From positions 1 through 29,886 of the forward strand of contig JAUCBJ010007978.1 of the NCBI GenBank assembly GCA_032718475.1: 29,886 nucleotides of DNA, written 5' to 3'. The translations under genes were made by a program, and so were the position numbers. The DNA comes from Nemertoderma westbladi (Eukaryota > Xenacoelomorpha > Nemertodermatida > Nemertodermatidae). Within the stretch, counting starts at the first letter, position 1, and every line of letters starts with the position of its first letter. A model generated the notes under the pieces. That model saw only the letters and a list, made by a program, of their open reading frames with translations, was not told where the DNA came from and ran no database searches. Shown in pieces: positions 27,176 to 29,886 of the stretch.

Positions 27176-29886
27176 GTCATTTATGCTTATATTTACCGAC
27201 TGATTACTGTCATTTATGCTTATATTTACCGACTGATTACTGTCATTTATGCTTATATTTACCGACTGATTACTGTCATTTATGCTTATATTTACCGACT
27301 GATTACTGTCATTTATGCTTATATTTACCGACTGATTTCTGTCATTTATGCTTATATTTACCGACTGATTACTGTCATTTATGCTTATATTTACCGACTG
27401 ATTACTGTCATTTATGCTTATATTTACCGACTGATTACTGTCATTTATGCTTATATTTACCGACTGATTACTGTCATTTATGCTTATATTTACCGACTGA
27501 TTACTGTCATTTATGCTTATATTTACCGACTGATTACTGTCATTTATGCTTATATTTACCGACTGATTACTGTCATTTATGCTTATATTTACCGACTGAT
27601 TACTGTCATTTATGCTTATATTTACCGACTGATTACTGTCATTTATGCTTATATATACCGACTGATTACTGTCATTTATGCTTATATATACCGACTGATT
27701 ACTGTCATTTATGCTTATATTTACCGACTGATTACTGTCATTTATGCTTATATTTACCGACTGATTACTGTCATTTATGCTTATATTTACCGACTGATTA
27801 CTGTCTTTTATGCTTATATTTACCGACTGATTACTGTCATTTATGCTTATATTTACCGACTGATTACTGTCATTTATGCTTATATATACCGACTGATTAC
27901 TGTCATTTATGCTTATATTTACCGACTGATTACTGTCATTTATGCTTATATTTACCGACTGATTACTGTCATTTATGCTTATATTTACCGACTGATTACT
28001 GTCATTTATGCTTATATTTACCGACTGATTACTGTCATTTATGCTTATATATACCGACTGATTACTGTCATTTATGCTTATATTTACCGACTGATTACTG
28101 TCATTTATGCTTATATTTACCGACTGATTACTGTCATTTATGCTTATATATACCGACTGATTACTGTCATTTATGCTTATATTTACCGACTGATTACTGT
28201 CATTTATGCTTATATTTACCGACTGATTACTGTCATTTATGCTTATATATACCGACTGATTACTGTCATTTATGCTTATATATACCGACTGATTACTGTC
28301 ATTTATGCTTATATTTACCGACTGATTACTGTCATTTATGCTTATATTACCGACTGATTACTGTCATTTATGCTTATATTTACCGACTGATTACTGTCAT
28401 TTATGCTTATATTTACCGACTGATTACTGTCATTTATGCTTATATTTACCGACTGATTACTGTCATTTATGCTTATATTTACCGACTGATTACTGTCATT
28501 TATGCTTATATATACCGACTGATTACTGTCATTTATGCTTATATATACCGACTGATTACTGTCATTTATGCTTATATTTACCGACTGATTACTGTCATTT
28601 ATGCTTATATTTACCGACTGATTACTGTCATTTATGCTTATATATACCGACTGATTACTGTCATTTATGCTTATATATACCGACTGATTACTGTCATTTA
28701 TGCTTATATTTACCGACTGATTACTGTCATTTATGCTTATATTTACCGACTGATTACTGTCATTTATGCTTATATATACCGACTGATTACTGTCATTTAT
28801 GCTTATATTTACCGACTGATTACTGTCATTTATGCTTATATTTACCGACTGATTACTGTCATTTATGCTTATATTTACCGACTGATTACTGTCATTTATG
28901 CTTATATTTACCGACTGATTACTGTCATTTATGCTTATATTTACCGACTGATTACTGTCATTTATGCTTATATATACCGACTGATTACTGTCATTTATGC
29001 TTATATTTACCGACTGATTACTGTCATTTATGCTTATATTTACCGACTGATTACTGTCATTTATGCTTATATTTACCGACTGATTACTGTCATTTATGCT
29101 TATATATACCGACTGATTACTGTCATTTATGCTTATATTTACCGACTGATTACTGTCATTTATGCTTATATTTACCGACTGATTACTGTCATTTATGCTT
29201 ATATTACCGACTGATTACTGTCATTTATGCTTATATATACCGACTGATTACTGTCATTTATGCTTATATATACCGACTGATTACTGTCATTTATGCTTAT
29301 ATTTACCGACTGATTACTGTCATTTATGCTTATATTTACCGACTGATTACTGTCATTTATCCTTATATTTACCGACTGATTACTGTCATTTATGCTTATA
29401 TTTACCGACTGATTACTGTCATTTATGCTTATATTACCGACTGATTACTGTCATTTATGCTTATATTTACCGACTGATTACTGTCATTTATGCTTATATT
29501 TACCGACTGATTACTGTCATTTATGCTTATATTTACCGACTGATTACTGTCATTTATGCTTATATTACCGACTGATTACTGTCATTTATGCTTATATTTA
29601 CCGACTGATTACTGTCATTTATGCTTATATTTACCGACTGATTACTGTCATTTATGCTTATATTTACCGACTGATTACTGTCATTTATGCTTATATTTAC
29701 CGACTGATTACTGTCATTTATGCTTATATTTACCGACTGATTACTGTCATTTATGCTTATATTTACCGACTGATTACTGTCATTTATGCTTATATTTACC
29801 GACTGATTACTGTCATTTATGCTTATATTTACCGACTGATTACTGTCATTTATGCTTATATTTACCGACTGATTACTGTCATTTAT
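27176..29886. repeat. 33-bp minisatellite, about 82 copies, continues past the window
   Basis: Head-to-tail copies with a 33-bp period, each holding GTCATTTATGCTTATATTTA followed by CCGACTGATTACT. Because 33 is a multiple of three, the array makes long chance frames (VIYAYIYRLIT or LPTDYCHLCLY repeats); these are not genes. Three main variants exist: TATATTTACC (majority), TATATATACC, and a 32-bp form TATATTACC (near 28345, 29205, 29435 and 29565), which resets the frame. Private changes mark single copies (GATTTCT near 27340, GTCTTTTAT near 27805, TCCTTATA near 29360). Confidence 0.97.

Noticed and set aside
27056-29575. Long open frames (up to 433 codons) of repeated 11-residue units
   Set aside because: They are the 33-bp minisatellite read in frame. 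Frames switch at each 32-bp unit, two different frames look equally open, and there is no start context or other domain.
27176-29886. CRISPR-like array of regular repeats
   Set aside because: There are no unique spacers; copies are head-to-tail and the context is a eukaryotic gene.

Overview
The window is eukaryotic nuclear DNA from an animal, most likely an AT-rich marine invertebrate. The evidence is a split neuropeptide-type G-protein-coupled receptor (GPCR) gene with consensus GT-AG splice sites, two families of non-LTR retrotransposon, a tRNA-derived SINE, an LTR element and a long minisatellite. The species cannot be fixed from sequence alone. The repeat mix would suit an echinoderm, hemichordate, lancelet or lophotrochozoan.

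The only host gene I can support lies on the minus strand. One exon (25272-25502) encodes TM3-TM4 of a rhodopsin-class receptor. The next (13891-14050) encodes ECL2-TM5. Spliced together they are in frame and recreate the peptide-receptor C-x-E-x-W-P signature. The exons carrying TM1-2 and TM6-7 were not found. Almost everything from 14 to 25 kb is therefore intron, and the elements at 5-13 kb are probably intronic too.

Layout. 1-2.9 kb: AT-rich, no gene. 2.96-3.25 kb: tRNA-derived SINE (minus). 5.05-6.24 kb: element with 47-bp terminal inverted repeats and two further long palindromes nested inside. 6.36-8.20 kb: 5'-truncated RTE-like LINE (minus). 8.2-13.34 kb: nearly full-length two-ORF LINE of the CR1/L2/Jockey supergroup (plus), with a structured 3' UTR. 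13.9-14.05 kb: receptor exon. 14.45-17.08 kb: possible TTAA-flanked, piggyBac-like non-autonomous unit around a decayed minus-strand ORF. 17.2-18.28 kb: C-terminal piece of a reverse transcriptase with a zinc knuckle and restriction-like nuclease region (minus). 18.28-24.65 kb: LTR element with Gag-like frames and two zinc knuckles but no pol; where pol should be there are tandem arrays of short hairpin units. 25.3-25.5 kb: receptor exon. 27.18 kb to the window end: about 82 copies of a 33-bp minisatellite.

The best candidate for something undescribed is the LTR element. It is Gag-only, has an Asn-rich segment and alternating reading frames, and its pol region is replaced by hairpin arrays. 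Its right LTR has the same 5-bp sequence, TTATA, on both sides and is preceded by a 67-bp copy of the DNA left of the left LTR. That is the signature of a solo-LTR allele joined in tandem to a longer copy, either a real rearrangement or a haplotype mis-join.
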